Positions 16,611-24,520 of a DNA stretch of 64,000 bases are shown here, one piece after another; position 1 is the first letter of the stretch, and each line of letters opens with the position of its first letter. A program made the translations under genes and the position numbers. Source of the DNA: Streptomyces sp. Sge12 (GTDB lineage: Bacteria > Actinomycetota > Actinomycetes > Streptomycetales > Streptomycetaceae); contig NZ_CP020555.1 in NCBI RefSeq assembly GCF_002080455.1, positions 6,748,501-6,812,500 on the forward strand. The letters are read 5' to 3'. Under the pieces are notes generated by a model, which was not told the DNA's origin, ran no database searches, and worked only from the letters and a program-made list of their open reading frames with translations.

Positions 16611-17519
16611 ATGAATTCCACGACTCACCGCATAACCAAGGCAGTGATCCCCGCCGCGGGACTCGGCACACGATTCCTCCCGCTGACCAAGGCCACCCCG
16701 AAGGAAATGCTCCCGGTGGTCGACAAGCCGGCCATCCAGTACGTGGTGGAGGAGGCCGTCGCGGCGGGGATGTCCGACATCCTCATGGTCACCGGACGCA
16801 ACAAGCGGCCGCTGGAGGACCACTTCGACCGCAACCACGAGCTGGAGGAAGCCCTCCTGCGCCGGGGTGATCAGGACAAACTCCGGAGCGTCTGCGCCTC
16901 CACCGAACTCGCCGACATCCACTACGTGCGCCAGCGGGACCCCAAGGGCCTGGGGCACGCCGTCCTGTGCGCCGCGCCGCACGTCGGCCGGGAGCCCTTC
17001 GCCGTCCTCCTGGCGGACGACCTGATCGACCCGCGCGACCCCCTGCTCGCCCGTATGGCCGAGGTGCAGGAGCGGTTCGGCGGCAGTGTCGTGGCCCTCA
17101 TGGAGGTGGATCCGCGCGCCATCCACCTGTACGGATGCGCCGCGGTGGACCGGTCGTCGGCGGGCGGTGACGGGGTGCGCATCACCGATCTGGTGGAGAA
17201 GCCCGAGCCCGGCACCGCGCCCAGCAACCTGGCCGTCATCGGCCGGTACCTCCTGGATCCCGAGATCTTCGAGGTGCTGCGGAACACCGCCCCCGGCCGC
17301 GGTGGCGAGATCCAGCTCACGGACGCGCTGCGCACCCTGGTCCGAGCCGGCCGCCCCGTGCACGGCGTCGTGTTCTCCGGCCGGCGCTACGACACCGGGG
17401 ACCGGGCCGAGTACCTGCGCGCGACGGTCCGGCTCGCCTGTGAGCGTGCGGACCTGGGGCCCGAATTTCTCTCCTGGCTGCGGGAGTTCGTGCGGTCGGA
17501 GGAGCTCGTGGCGGTCTGA
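16611..17519 (+). CDS. galU: UTP-glucose-1-phosphate uridylyltransferase
   Basis: This 302-residue protein has the GalU nucleotidyltransferase motif 'AAGLGTRFLPLTKATPKEML' at residues about 14-33, 'QYVVEEAVAAG', 'VLLADDLID' (metal-binding Asp) and 'DTGDRAEYLRA'. It makes UDP-glucose from UTP and glucose 1-phosphate. The ATG at 16611 begins 57 bp after the regulator stop. With the phosphohexomutase at 12879 it forms a hexose-6-P to UDP-glucose route inside the hormone-regulated region, so it may be a cluster-dedicated copy rather than the housekeeping gene. A near-standard length supports a functional enzyme. Confidence 0.93.
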   Translation: MNSTTHRITKAVIPAAGLGTRFLPLTKATPKEMLPVVDKPAIQYVVEEAVAAGMSDILMVTGRNKRPLEDHFDRNHELEEALLRRGDQDKLRSVCASTELADIHYVRQRDPKGLGHAVLCAAPHVGREPFAVLLADDLIDPRDPLLARMAEVQERFGGSVVALMEVDPRAIHLYGCAAVDRSSAGGDGVRITDLVEKPEPGTAPSNLAVIGRYLLDPEIFEVLRNTAPGRGGEIQLTDALRTLVRAGRPVHGVVFSGRRYDTGDRAEYLRATVRLACERADLGPEFLSWLREFVRSEELVAV

Positions 17520-17623
17520 ACACCGCGCGGTGGGCGACCGCGGATGTTCCCCGGTCGCCCACCCCACCAGGCACTACAGAGTCAACTTGCCCAAATCTCA
17601 ACGGAGTTCGGCCTGCAGATTGG

Positions 17624-17647
17624 TTACCGAACGGTAATTACGTAATT
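17624..17647. promoter_or_regulatory. Overlapping AT-rich palindromes upstream of strR-like gene
   Basis: TTACCG-aa-CGGTAA (17624-17637) overlaps the perfect palindrome AATTACGTAATT (17636-17647). This is an unusually AT-rich patch for the window, about 65 bp before the StrR-like start. It is a candidate operator or promoter region; the binding protein is unknown. Confidence 0.45.
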
Positions 17648-17712
17648 TCTTCTCGGGGCCGCCGAACGGAGCGGCGCCCGAACCACCGAGTGCCGAGAAG
17701 GAGGTGAACTCC

Positions 17713-18711
17713 ATGGACGAGACGACCGAGCCGACGGAGCCGACCGAGCCGACCCCACGAGACTCGGCGCAGACCCCCGACGCCGCCGTCGAGGTACCGA
17801 TCCGCACCCTGCTCGCCGCGGATTCCCCCCGCACCGTGCAGGTGGACGAGGCCCACGCACAGGCCCTCGCACACTCCGACCGGACCCTGCCGCCGCTGCT
17901 CGTGCACCGCCCCACCATGCGGATCATCGACGGGACGCACCGGCTGCGGGCCGCCGTACTGCGCGGGCGGGACACGGTGGGAGTGACGTACTTCGACGGC
18001 AGCGCCGAGGACGCGTTCGTGATCTCGGTCGAGGCCAACATCAGTCACGGACTCCCCCTGACCCAGGCGGAACGGAGCGCCGCCGCCTTACGGATCCTGC
18101 GGTCCCACCCGGACTGGTCCGACCGCGGCATCGCACGCCGGACCGGGCTCGCAGCCAGGACCGTCGCGACGCTACGACGCCGCGAAGCACCGGGACCCGA
18201 ACCCCCGGGCCGCGTCGGCCAGGACGGTCGCATCCGGCCGGCCGATCCGGTCCGGGGCCGGGAGGCCGCGGCCAGACTGCTGGCCGGCCACCCCACCGCG
18301 TCCCTGCGGCAGATCGCACGGGAGGCGGGCATCGCGCCCTCGACCGTACGGGACGTGCGCCGCCGGATCGGCGAAGGAGCCGATCCCGTACCGGCCGCCC
18401 AGCGCCGCTCCGCCGACACCCCGGCCCCCGCCCCGCCCCCGGTGCCCCCGCGGGGCCGGGGGCAGCCACTGCCCGCACTGGTCACCAGCCTGTGCAAGGA
18501 CCCCCTGCTCCGGCTGAGCGACGCCGGCAGGCTCCTGCTGCGCATGCTCGACCTCCAGGTGAGCGGACTGCGCCAGTGGGAGCGGATCGTCGCCGCAATA
18601 CCCCCGTACCGCGTCGAGACGGCCGCCGCCGCGGCCGCCCAGTGCGCACAGGACTGGCAGGAACTGTCCGACGAACTCCGGCGCCGCGCCTCGGCGCACA
18701 CCCCTGCCTGA
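17713..18711 (+). CDS. StrR-like ParB/KorB-domain transcriptional activator
   Basis: This 332-residue protein has a ParB N-terminal domain at about residues 30-125 ('PPLLVHRPTMRIIDGTHRLRAAVLRG', abbreviated) and helix-turn-helix segments ('LTQAERSAAALRIL', 'IARRTGLAARTVATLRR', later 'SLRQIAREAGIAPSTVRDVRRRI'). This architecture is that of StrR-type pathway-specific activators, which drive aminoglycoside and other clusters and are often under butyrolactone control. ATG 17713 is chosen because an almost perfect ribosome-binding site, AAGGAGGTGA (17698-17707), lies just upstream. The N-terminus contains a short Thr-Glu-Pro repeat. It is likely the cluster's positive regulator, sitting directly before the first exporter gene. 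Confidence 0.85.
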   Translation: MDETTEPTEPTEPTPRDSAQTPDAAVEVPIRTLLAADSPRTVQVDEAHAQALAHSDRTLPPLLVHRPTMRIIDGTHRLRAAVLRGRDTVGVTYFDGSAEDAFVISVEANISHGLPLTQAERSAAALRILRSHPDWSDRGIARRTGLAARTVATLRRREAPGPEPPGRVGQDGRIRPADPVRGREAAARLLAGHPTASLRQIAREAGIAPSTVRDVRRRIGEGADPVPAAQRRSADTPAPAPPPVPPRGRGQPLPALVTSLCKDPLLRLSDAGRLLLRMLDLQVSGLRQWERIVAAIPPYRVETAAAAAAQCAQDWQELSDELRRRASAHTPA

Positions 18712-18783
18712 GCCGGCTTCCCCGGCGAGTACCGGCCTTCGACGTGGAAGGCCCCCCAGTTGTGATCGAAAGGACGTATGGCG

Positions 18784-20226
18784 ATGTCGGTTGTCGAGGG
18801 AGCGCGTGTCGACGCGGATTCAGGAGAGGGGGGAGGAGCCGAGGGCCCCGTTCGTCTGGATGGGCGTTTGAAGCTTGTCCTGGTGGTGCTGCTGGTGGCG
18901 CAGTTCATGCTGGCGGTGGATTTCTCGATTCTGAATGTGGCGTTGCCGGTGATCGGTGACGGGCTGGGTTTCTCGTTGTCGAATCTGCAGTGGATCGCGA
19001 CGTCGTTCGCGTTGTGTGCTGCTGGTTTCACTCTGTTGTTCGGTCGGGTGGCGGATCTGTTCGGTCGGCGTCGGTTGTTCCTGGTGGGGCTGGGGGTGCT
19101 GGGTCTGTCGTCGTTGGCGGGTGGTCTGGCTACCTCGCCGGAGATGCTGCTGGTGGCTCGGGTGTTCCAGGGTCTTGCGACGGCGGCGGTCACCCCTGCC
19201 GGTCTGTCGTTGTTGACGACGTCGTTCCCGGAGGGGCCGCTGCGTCAGAAGGCGCTCGGTTTGAATGGTGCGTTGATGTCGGCGGGGTTCACGACGGGCG
19301 CCATTTTGGGTGGTGTGTTGACGGATCTGCTGTCGTGGCGGTGGGCGTTCTTCATCAACGTGCCGGTGGCGCTTGCGGTGTTGTTCATCGCTCCTGTGGT
19401 GATCAAGGAGTCGCGTCCGGCGGTGCGTCCGAAGCTGGATGTGCCCGGTGCGACGGCGGTCACCCTGGGTCTCCTCGCGTTGATCTACGGGTTGACGCAG
19501 GCCGGTGAGCACGGTTGGGGTTCGGGTAGTGCGCTGGGCTGGCTGGCGGCGGGAGTGGTGCTGCTGGTGGTGTTCTATGCGGTCGAGTCGAGGAGTTCGG
19601 CTCCGCTGGTCCCGGTGTCGGTGTTGAAGAAGAAGACGGTGGCCTGGGGCAATATCGCGGGTCTGATCGCGTTCCTGACGGAGACGAGTCTGGTCTTCCT
19701 GATGACGCTGTATCTGCAGGAGGTCCTGGACTTCTCGCCGCTGACGGCGGGCCTGTCGTTCGGTGTGCTGGGCATCGGGACGGTGATCGGTGGTTCGATC
19801 GCTCCGCGCGTCATCGGGGCGACGAGCACGCGGACCACGCTGATCGTGGGTGGGGTGCTCCAGGCCGTCGCGACGTTGAGTCTGATCGCGTTGGGTGAGA
19901 CCTCGTCGAGCATGTGGCTGCTGCTGGTCGCCACGTTTGCCGGTGGTGTGGGCAACATGTTGGTGATCGTCGGGTTCATGGTGACGGCGACGACGGGGCT
20001 GCCGGATCACGAGCAGGGTATGGCGACGGGTCTGGCGACGATGACGCAGCAGATCGGTATCACGATGGGCACGCCGATCATGTCGGCGATCGCCGCGGCG
20101 AACACCGATATCCATGCCGGGATCACGACCGCGGTCATCGTCAACACCGCGATCGTCGTCCTCGGCACCCTCACCACCGCCCTCTTCCTCCGGAACAGGG
20201 CCACGAAGGACCTCGCCGCCGCCTGA
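18784..20226 (+). CDS. MFS drug-type exporter (DHA2/EmrB-QacA), twin copy 1
   Basis: This 480-residue protein is predicted to have about 14 membrane segments and the DHA2 motifs ('DFSILNVALPVIGDGLGFS' in TM1, 'LFGRVADLFGRRRLFLVG' as motif A, 'PEGPLRQKALGLNGA'). It would export a small molecule using the proton gradient. ATG 18784 is preferred over 18778 because GAAAGGA is then 9 nt away, matching the layout of copy 2. From 18847 to 20192 the DNA is about 98.7% identical to 30286-31631. The gene uses G/T-ending codons unlike its neighbours. It follows the StrR-like activator and ends before a hairpin at 20258-20305. Export of the cluster product is inferred. Confidence 0.92.
   Translation: MSVVEGARVDADSGEGGGAEGPVRLDGRLKLVLVVLLVAQFMLAVDFSILNVALPVIGDGLGFSLSNLQWIATSFALCAAGFTLLFGRVADLFGRRRLFLVGLGVLGLSSLAGGLATSPEMLLVARVFQGLATAAVTPAGLSLLTTSFPEGPLRQKALGLNGALMSAGFTTGAILGGVLTDLLSWRWAFFINVPVALAVLFIAPVVIKESRPAVRPKLDVPGATAVTLGLLALIYGLTQAGEHGWGSGSALGWLAAGVVLLVVFYAVESRSSAPLVPVSVLKKKTVAWGNIAGLIAFLTETSLVFLMTLYLQEVLDFSPLTAGLSFGVLGIGTVIGGSIAPRVIGATSTRTTLIVGGVLQAVATLSLIALGETSSSMWLLLVATFAGGVGNMLVIVGFMVTATTGLPDHEQGMATGLATMTQQIGITMGTPIMSAIAAANTDIHAGITTAVIVNTAIVVLGTLTTALFLRNRATKDLAAA
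18847..20192 (+). repeat. 1346-bp near-identical direct repeat, copy 1 (MFS gene)
   Basis: This block aligns without gaps to 30286-31631 (offset 11,439 bp). I count 17 substitutions, 15 of them synonymous; the two amino-acid changes are V/L and I/V. Same orientation, so recombination between copies would delete about 11.4 kb. Confidence 0.9.
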
Positions 20227-20257
20227 TCCACCTGACCGACCCTCCCCCCCCGGAGGC

Positions 20258-20305
20258 ACCCGGCACGGTCCGCACCCGCCCCCGGACCCGTGGACCGTGC
20301 CGGGT
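20258..20305. terminator. 14-bp-arm hairpin after MFS copy 1
   Basis: Arms 20258-20271 and 20292-20305 are perfectly complementary with a 20-nt loop, starting 32 bp after the MFS stop. A likely terminator separating the exporter from the SDR gene. Confidence 0.75.
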
Positions 20306-20325
20306 CGCCGCCCCCGAAGGTCGCC

Positions 20326-20370
20326 AAGGCCTCCCTCCCCAAGGTCTCCCTCCCCAAGGTCTCCTCTTCT
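20326..20370 (+). repeat. Three tandem 15-bp units before the SDR gene
   Basis: Units aaggcctccctcccc, aaggtctccctcccc and aaggtctcctcttct run in tandem at 20326-20370, ending 11 bp before the SDR start codon. The AAGG at each unit start resembles a weak ribosome-binding core. Probably replication slippage. Confidence 0.6.
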
Positions 20371-20381
20371 CAAGGAACGTG

Positions 20382-21167
20382 ATGGACCTCCGTATCGAAG
20401 ACCGCGTGTACCTCGTCACCGGCGCGTCGTCCGGAATCGGCGAGGCAACCGTCCGCCTCCTGGCAGCAGAAGGCGCCACCGTCGTCGGCGTCGCCCGCAA
20501 GCCGTGGAGCACCGAGGCCCTCGGCGACCGCGTCAGCACCGTCGCCGCCGACCTCACCGACCCCGCCGCCGCCCGCCACGTGGCCGACACCGTCATCGAA
20601 CGTCACGGCCGGCTCGACGGCCTCGTCAACAACTTCGGCGCGCTGCAGTCCCGTACCGGCTTCCTGGACGTGACCGACGAGCAGTGGAAGACCACCTTCG
20701 AGGTCAACTTCCACTCCGCGGTCCGGATGACCCGCGCGGCCCTCCCCGCGCTCCTGGACACCGGCGCGGGCGCCCTCGTACACATCGCGAGCGAGGCCGC
20801 CCGCTTCCCCGACCCGGGCATCGTCGACTACGCGGCCGCCAAGACGGCCCTGCTGTCACTCTCCAAGTCCCTCGCCGCGGAGTTCGGGGTGCGTGGCGTC
20901 CGCTCCAACGTGGTCTCGCCCGGGCCCACCCGGACCGCGCTCTTCGACGCACCCGGCGGATTCGCCGAGCAGCTCGGCGAGCGGTTCGGCCTCCCGGCCG
21001 ACGAGGCCGTCGAGCACTTCATCCGCGAGGTACGCCGACTGCCCAGCGGCCGCATCGGTACGGCCGACGATGTCGCCGGTGTGATCGCCTACCTGCTCTC
21101 GCCCCTCGCGGGCCAGGTCACCGGCGCCGAGTGGAGCGTCGACGGCGGCGCCCTGCGACAGGTCTGA
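20382..21167 (+). CDS. Short-chain dehydrogenase/reductase
   Basis: This 261-residue classical SDR has 'VTGASSGIG' (TGxxxGxG, residues about 13-21), 'NNFGAL' (NNxG-like), catalytic Ser in 'HIASEAARF', and YxxxK as 'YAAAK'. It ends with the usual 'DGGALRQV'. It would oxidise an alcohol or reduce a ketone with NAD(P)(H) in the cytoplasm; the residue after the first strand (ARKP) hints at NADP, but weakly. ATG 20382 has AAGGAA upstream. It is followed after 8 bp by an MFS gene and probably co-transcribed. In a cluster rich in sugar enzymes it may act on a keto-sugar intermediate; that is inference. Confidence 0.9.
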   Translation: MDLRIEDRVYLVTGASSGIGEATVRLLAAEGATVVGVARKPWSTEALGDRVSTVAADLTDPAAARHVADTVIERHGRLDGLVNNFGALQSRTGFLDVTDEQWKTTFEVNFHSAVRMTRAALPALLDTGAGALVHIASEAARFPDPGIVDYAAAKTALLSLSKSLAAEFGVRGVRSNVVSPGPTRTALFDAPGGFAEQLGERFGLPADEAVEHFIREVRRLPSGRIGTADDVAGVIAYLLSPLAGQVTGAEWSVDGGALRQV

Positions 21168-21175
21168 CCGGGCCG

Positions 21176-22450
21176 ATGCGCGCTTCCCTCCTCGCCCTCG
21201 CCATAGGTGCCTTCGGCATCGGGACCACCGAATTCGTCATCGTCGGTCTGCTCCCGGAAGTGGCCGACGACCTGTCCGTTTCCATCCCCTCCGCCGGCAT
21301 GCTGGTCACCGGCTACGCCCTCGGCGTGGTCGTCGGCGCGCCGCTGATGACCGCGGCCGGTGCCCGGCTGCCGCGCAAGACCATGCTCGTCGTGCTCATG
21401 GCCATCTTCATCGCGGGCAACCTGCTCTGTGCCCTGGCCGGCGACTACACCGCCCTCATGGGCGGCCGTCTGATCGCCGCCCTCACCCACGGCGCGTTCT
21501 TCGGGATCGGGTCCGTGGTGGCCGCCGACCTGGTGGCCCCCGACCGGCGGGCCAGCGCCATCGCCCTGATGTTCACCGGTCTCACCCTGGCCAATGTGCT
21601 CGGCGTACCGCTGGGCACCTTCCTGGGGCAGGAGTTCGGCTGGCGCTCCACCTTCTGGGCGGTGACCGGCATCGGGATCGTCGGACTGCTCGGCCTCATC
21701 GCCCTGGTCCCGGCGCAGCCGGCACCGGAACGCGGAGCCCTGCGCGGCGAACTCGCCGTCTTCCGCAAGCCCCAGGTATGGCTGGCGCTGACCACGACGG
21801 TCCTCGGCTTCGGAGGCGTCTTCGCCTCCTTCACCTACCTCGCCCCGATGATGACGGAACGGGCCGGCTTCTCCGACAGCGCCGTCGCCTGGCTCCTCGT
21901 CCTCTTCGGAGTCGGGCTGTGCGTGGGCAACGTACTCGGCGGCCGGGCCGCCGACCGGGCCCTGATGCCCAGCCTGTACCTCATCCTGGGCGGCCTCTGC
22001 CTCGTACTGGTGATCTTCACCTTCACCTCGCGGGCCGCCGTGCCCGCCGCGATCACCCTGGCCGCCTTCGGCGCGATCGGTTTCGCCACGGTGCCCCCGC
22101 TGCAGGCACGTGTGATGCAGCAGGCCGCCGGGGCCCCGGCCCTCGCCTCCGCGGCGAACATCGCAGCCTTCAACCTCGGCAACGCCCTCGGGGCCTGGCT
22201 CGGCGGTCTCGCCGTCGCCCACGGCCTGGGGTGGACCTCGCCGACCTGGATCGGTGCCGCACTGGCCGCGGCCGGACTGGGCACCGCCGCGCTCTCCGGC
22301 CGGCTCGACCGCGCGAGCCGCCGAAACCGTGACCCGCACCCGCACCCGCACCCGCACCCGCACGCGCAGCCACACCCGCACGAAGAACGCCCCACCGCAC
22401 CGGGTGCCGGGTACGGCACCCACTCCATCGTCGAACAGAAGTCGAGGTAG
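21176..22450 (+). CDS. MFS transporter (DHA1, AraJ/Cmr-like) with His-Pro-rich tail
   Basis: This 424-residue protein has about 12 membrane segments, opening with 'ALAIGAFGIGTTEFVIVGLLPEVADDL' (abbreviated), the signature of the chloramphenicol/arabinose-polymer efflux branch of DHA1. It would pump a small molecule out of the cell. It begins 8 bp after the SDR stop and ends 6 bp before the oxidase gene, so SDR, transporter and oxidase look like one operon. The last ~45 residues are not part of the fold: a run of alternating His-Pro (about residues 386-401) coded by repeated hexamers, potentially metal-binding or simply expanded. It is unrelated at sequence level to the two DHA2 twins. Confidence 0.9.
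   Translation: MRASLLALAIGAFGIGTTEFVIVGLLPEVADDLSVSIPSAGMLVTGYALGVVVGAPLMTAAGARLPRKTMLVVLMAIFIAGNLLCALAGDYTALMGGRLIAALTHGAFFGIGSVVAADLVAPDRRASAIALMFTGLTLANVLGVPLGTFLGQEFGWRSTFWAVTGIGIVGLLGLIALVPAQPAPERGALRGELAVFRKPQVWLALTTTVLGFGGVFASFTYLAPMMTERAGFSDSAVAWLLVLFGVGLCVGNVLGGRAADRALMPSLYLILGGLCLVLVIFTFTSRAAVPAAITLAAFGAIGFATVPPLQARVMQQAAGAPALASAANIAAFNLGNALGAWLGGLAVAHGLGWTSPTWIGAALAAAGLGTAALSGRLDRASRRNRDPHPHPHPHPHAQPHPHEERPTAPGAGYGTHSIVEQKSR
22331..22381 (+). repeat. Hexanucleotide (cacccg)n-type repeat inside MFS 3' end
   Basis: A run of cacccg-like hexamers encodes the His-Pro tail. Copy number could vary by slippage without breaking the frame. Confidence 0.8.
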
Positions 22451-22456
22451 ACGCAC

Positions 22457-24151
22457 ATGAACGGTGTCGATCGCCGGACCATGCTCACGCGCAGCGCGGC
22501 CGTCGTCTCGGGCGCGGCGGTGGCCGGCGCCCTGTCCGGTCCCCTGGCGGCGGCCGCCCCCAGCGCCTCCGGCGAAGCCGCCTCGGCGGCGCCCTCGGCC
22601 GCCGGGACCGGGTCCGTCGTCAGGCCCGGGGATCCGCGCTACGACATGCTGACCACCGGCAACAACCAGCGTTTCGTGGCCCGCCCGGAATACATCAAGA
22701 TGGTCCGCTCGACCGCGGACGCCGAACGCGCACTGAGAGACGCGGTCCGAGCCGGCAAGCGGGTCTCCGTGCGCAGCGGCGGCCACTGCTTCGCCGACTT
22801 CGCCGCCCACTCCGGCACCCAGGTCATCATCGACTTCTCGGAGATGACGCACGTCGGCTACGACCCGAAGTTCCGGGCGTTCGTCGTCGAGGCGGGTGCC
22901 CGCCTGATCAACGTGTACGAGGCCCTGTACAAGGGCTGGGGCGTCACCATCCCCGGCGGCATCTGCTACAGCGTCGGAGCCGGCGGCCACATAGCCGGCG
23001 GCGGCTACGGACTGCTCTCCCGGGCCCACGGCCTGGTCGTCGACCACCTCTACGCCGTCGAGGTGGTGGTGACCGACGGGAAGGGCGGCGTACGCACGGT
23101 CGTGGCCACCCGGGAGCAGAACGACCCGCACCGGGAGCTGTGGTGGGCGCACACCGGAGGGGGCGGCGGCAACTTCGGCCTGGTGACCCGCTATTGGTTC
23201 CGCTCCCCGGGCGCGAAGGGCACCGAGCCCTCCGAACAGCTGATATCCCCGCCGTCGAAGGTCCTGGTGAGCGCCGTCGACTTCCCCTGGGAGCAGCTGA
23301 CGGAGGCGAAGTTCACCCGGCTGCTGAAGAACTTCGGCGCCTGGCACGCCGCCCACAGCGCGCCCGACTCCCCGTACCGCAACCTCTCCAGCCTCTTCAA
23401 CGTCAGTTCCAAGGCGCACGGCAGCCTGGGCATGTTCACCCAGGTCGACGCCACGGTGCCGAACGCGAGAAGGCTGCTGGACGACTATCTGGCGGCCATC
23501 ACCGCCGGTACGGGAGTCACCCCCAAGGCACTGACCCGACCCACCGGCGAGCTCCCGGCGATGCCCCAGCTGGCGGAGCCCAGGACGCTGCCCTGGCTCC
23601 AGGCGACCAGACTGGTCGGCACCAACAACCCCGTCATCACCAATCCGACCTCCCGCGGCGCGCACAAGTCGGCGTACATGCGGAAGAACTTCACCGACCA
23701 CCAGATCTCCGCGCTCTACCGGTACATGAGCCGGCCGGACTTCAAGAACCCGGACACCATGCTCGTGCTCTTCTCCTTCGGCGGGCAGGTCAACGCCGCC
23801 GCACCGGACGCCACGGCCAACGCGCAGCGGTCGTCCATCTTCAAGATGTGCTTCCAGACGTTCTGGCAGGACGAGGGCGAGGACGGCTACTACCTGGGCT
23901 GGCTGCGCGACCTGTACGAGGACTTCTTCTCGGCGACCGGCGGCGTGCCACTGATCGACGACAGCACCGACGGCTGCTACATCAACTACCCCGACCGCGA
24001 CATCACCGACCCCCGTCGCAACCGGTCCGGCGTGCCCTGGCAGACGCTCTACTACAAGGACAACTACCCGCGCCTCCAGCAGGTGAAGAAGAAGTACGAC
24101 CCGTCGGACTTCTTCCGGCACTCCATGTCGATCAAACCCGCCCGAGGCTGA
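22457..24151 (+). CDS. Tat-exported FAD-linked oxidase of BBE family, bicovalent flavin type
   Basis: The 564-residue protein starts with a twin-arginine signal ('DRRTML' then an Ala-rich hydrophobic stretch to about residue 50), so it is exported folded with its cofactor. The FAD domain contains His in 'VRSGGHCFADF' (about residue 111) and Cys in 'GGICYSVGAGGHIAGGGYG' (about residue 174), the two residues that attach FAD bicovalently in aclacinomycin oxidase and carbohydrate oxidases of this family. The BBE C-terminal motif is present as 'YYKDNYPRLQQVKKKYDPSDFF'. It oxidises an alcohol or sugar hydroxyl with O2, giving H2O2. The substrate is unknown; sugar oxidation fits the surrounding genes. 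ATG 22457 follows the transporter by 6 bp. Confidence 0.9.
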   Translation: MNGVDRRTMLTRSAAVVSGAAVAGALSGPLAAAAPSASGEAASAAPSAAGTGSVVRPGDPRYDMLTTGNNQRFVARPEYIKMVRSTADAERALRDAVRAGKRVSVRSGGHCFADFAAHSGTQVIIDFSEMTHVGYDPKFRAFVVEAGARLINVYEALYKGWGVTIPGGICYSVGAGGHIAGGGYGLLSRAHGLVVDHLYAVEVVVTDGKGGVRTVVATREQNDPHRELWWAHTGGGGGNFGLVTRYWFRSPGAKGTEPSEQLISPPSKVLVSAVDFPWEQLTEAKFTRLLKNFGAWHAAHSAPDSPYRNLSSLFNVSSKAHGSLGMFTQVDATVPNARRLLDDYLAAITAGTGVTPKALTRPTGELPAMPQLAEPRTLPWLQATRLVGTNNPVITNPTSRGAHKSAYMRKNFTDHQISALYRYMSRPDFKNPDTMLVLFSFGGQVNAAAPDATANAQRSSIFKMCFQTFWQDEGEDGYYLGWLRDLYEDFFSATGGVPLIDDSTDGCYINYPDRDITDPRRNRSGVPWQTLYYKDNYPRLQQVKKKYDPSDFFRHSMSIKPARG

Positions 24152-24520
24152 CCCCGCCCCCTGCCCACCTGCCCCCTGCCGCCCCCGTCCGTCCCCCGTA
24201 CCCCTGGTCAGAAGCCCCGTACTCCGGTCTCCGGAGTGCGGGGCTTCTGTCGTTCCCGCTCAACCGTTCGAGTGTCCGCGGGTGTTCGTTGACTCCCCGG
24301 CCGGCTCCGGGAAAGCTGGGTCCTGGCCGGAAGAGGGCAGCCGAAAAGCCCCTCGCAGCGAGATCCGATCCCCTGGCCACCCCCTTCGAAACGCCCGCGG
24401 CCCACCGCCGTGCCGCGCCCCCGCACGCCCCGCCACGCGCATCCCCGTACATCCCCTACATCCCGTACGTCCCCCGCACGCCACCGCATCTCACGACACG
24501 TCAGAAAGCAGAGGCAGCCC
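24152..24520. other. 369-bp intergenic region
   Basis: No gene is supported. It contains a terminator hairpin at 24210-24248 and, beyond it, GC-rich sequence leading to the wecB-like start with repeated 'tacatccc/tacgtccc' units near 24449-24474. A promoter for the wecB-AUDH operon presumably lies here but no clear -10/-35 was recognised. Confidence 0.5.
24210..24248. terminator. 18-bp-arm terminator after the oxidase gene
   Basis: Arms 24210-24227 and 24231-24248 pair with one G-T wobble and a 3-nt loop, 59 bp beyond the oxidase stop, ending in CTTCT. A strong terminator that closes the SDR-MFS-oxidase operon. Confidence 0.8.

Noticed and set aside
22331..22385. Possible CRISPR or satellite array
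   Set aside because: It is a coding hexamer tract without spacers.
21089..24121. 1010-codon open frame on the minus strand
   Set aside because: It lies opposite the SDR, MFS and oxidase genes, which carry complete family motifs. High-GC DNA often leaves the antisense frame open. Its translation is low-complexity Gly/Arg/Val-rich with no domain.
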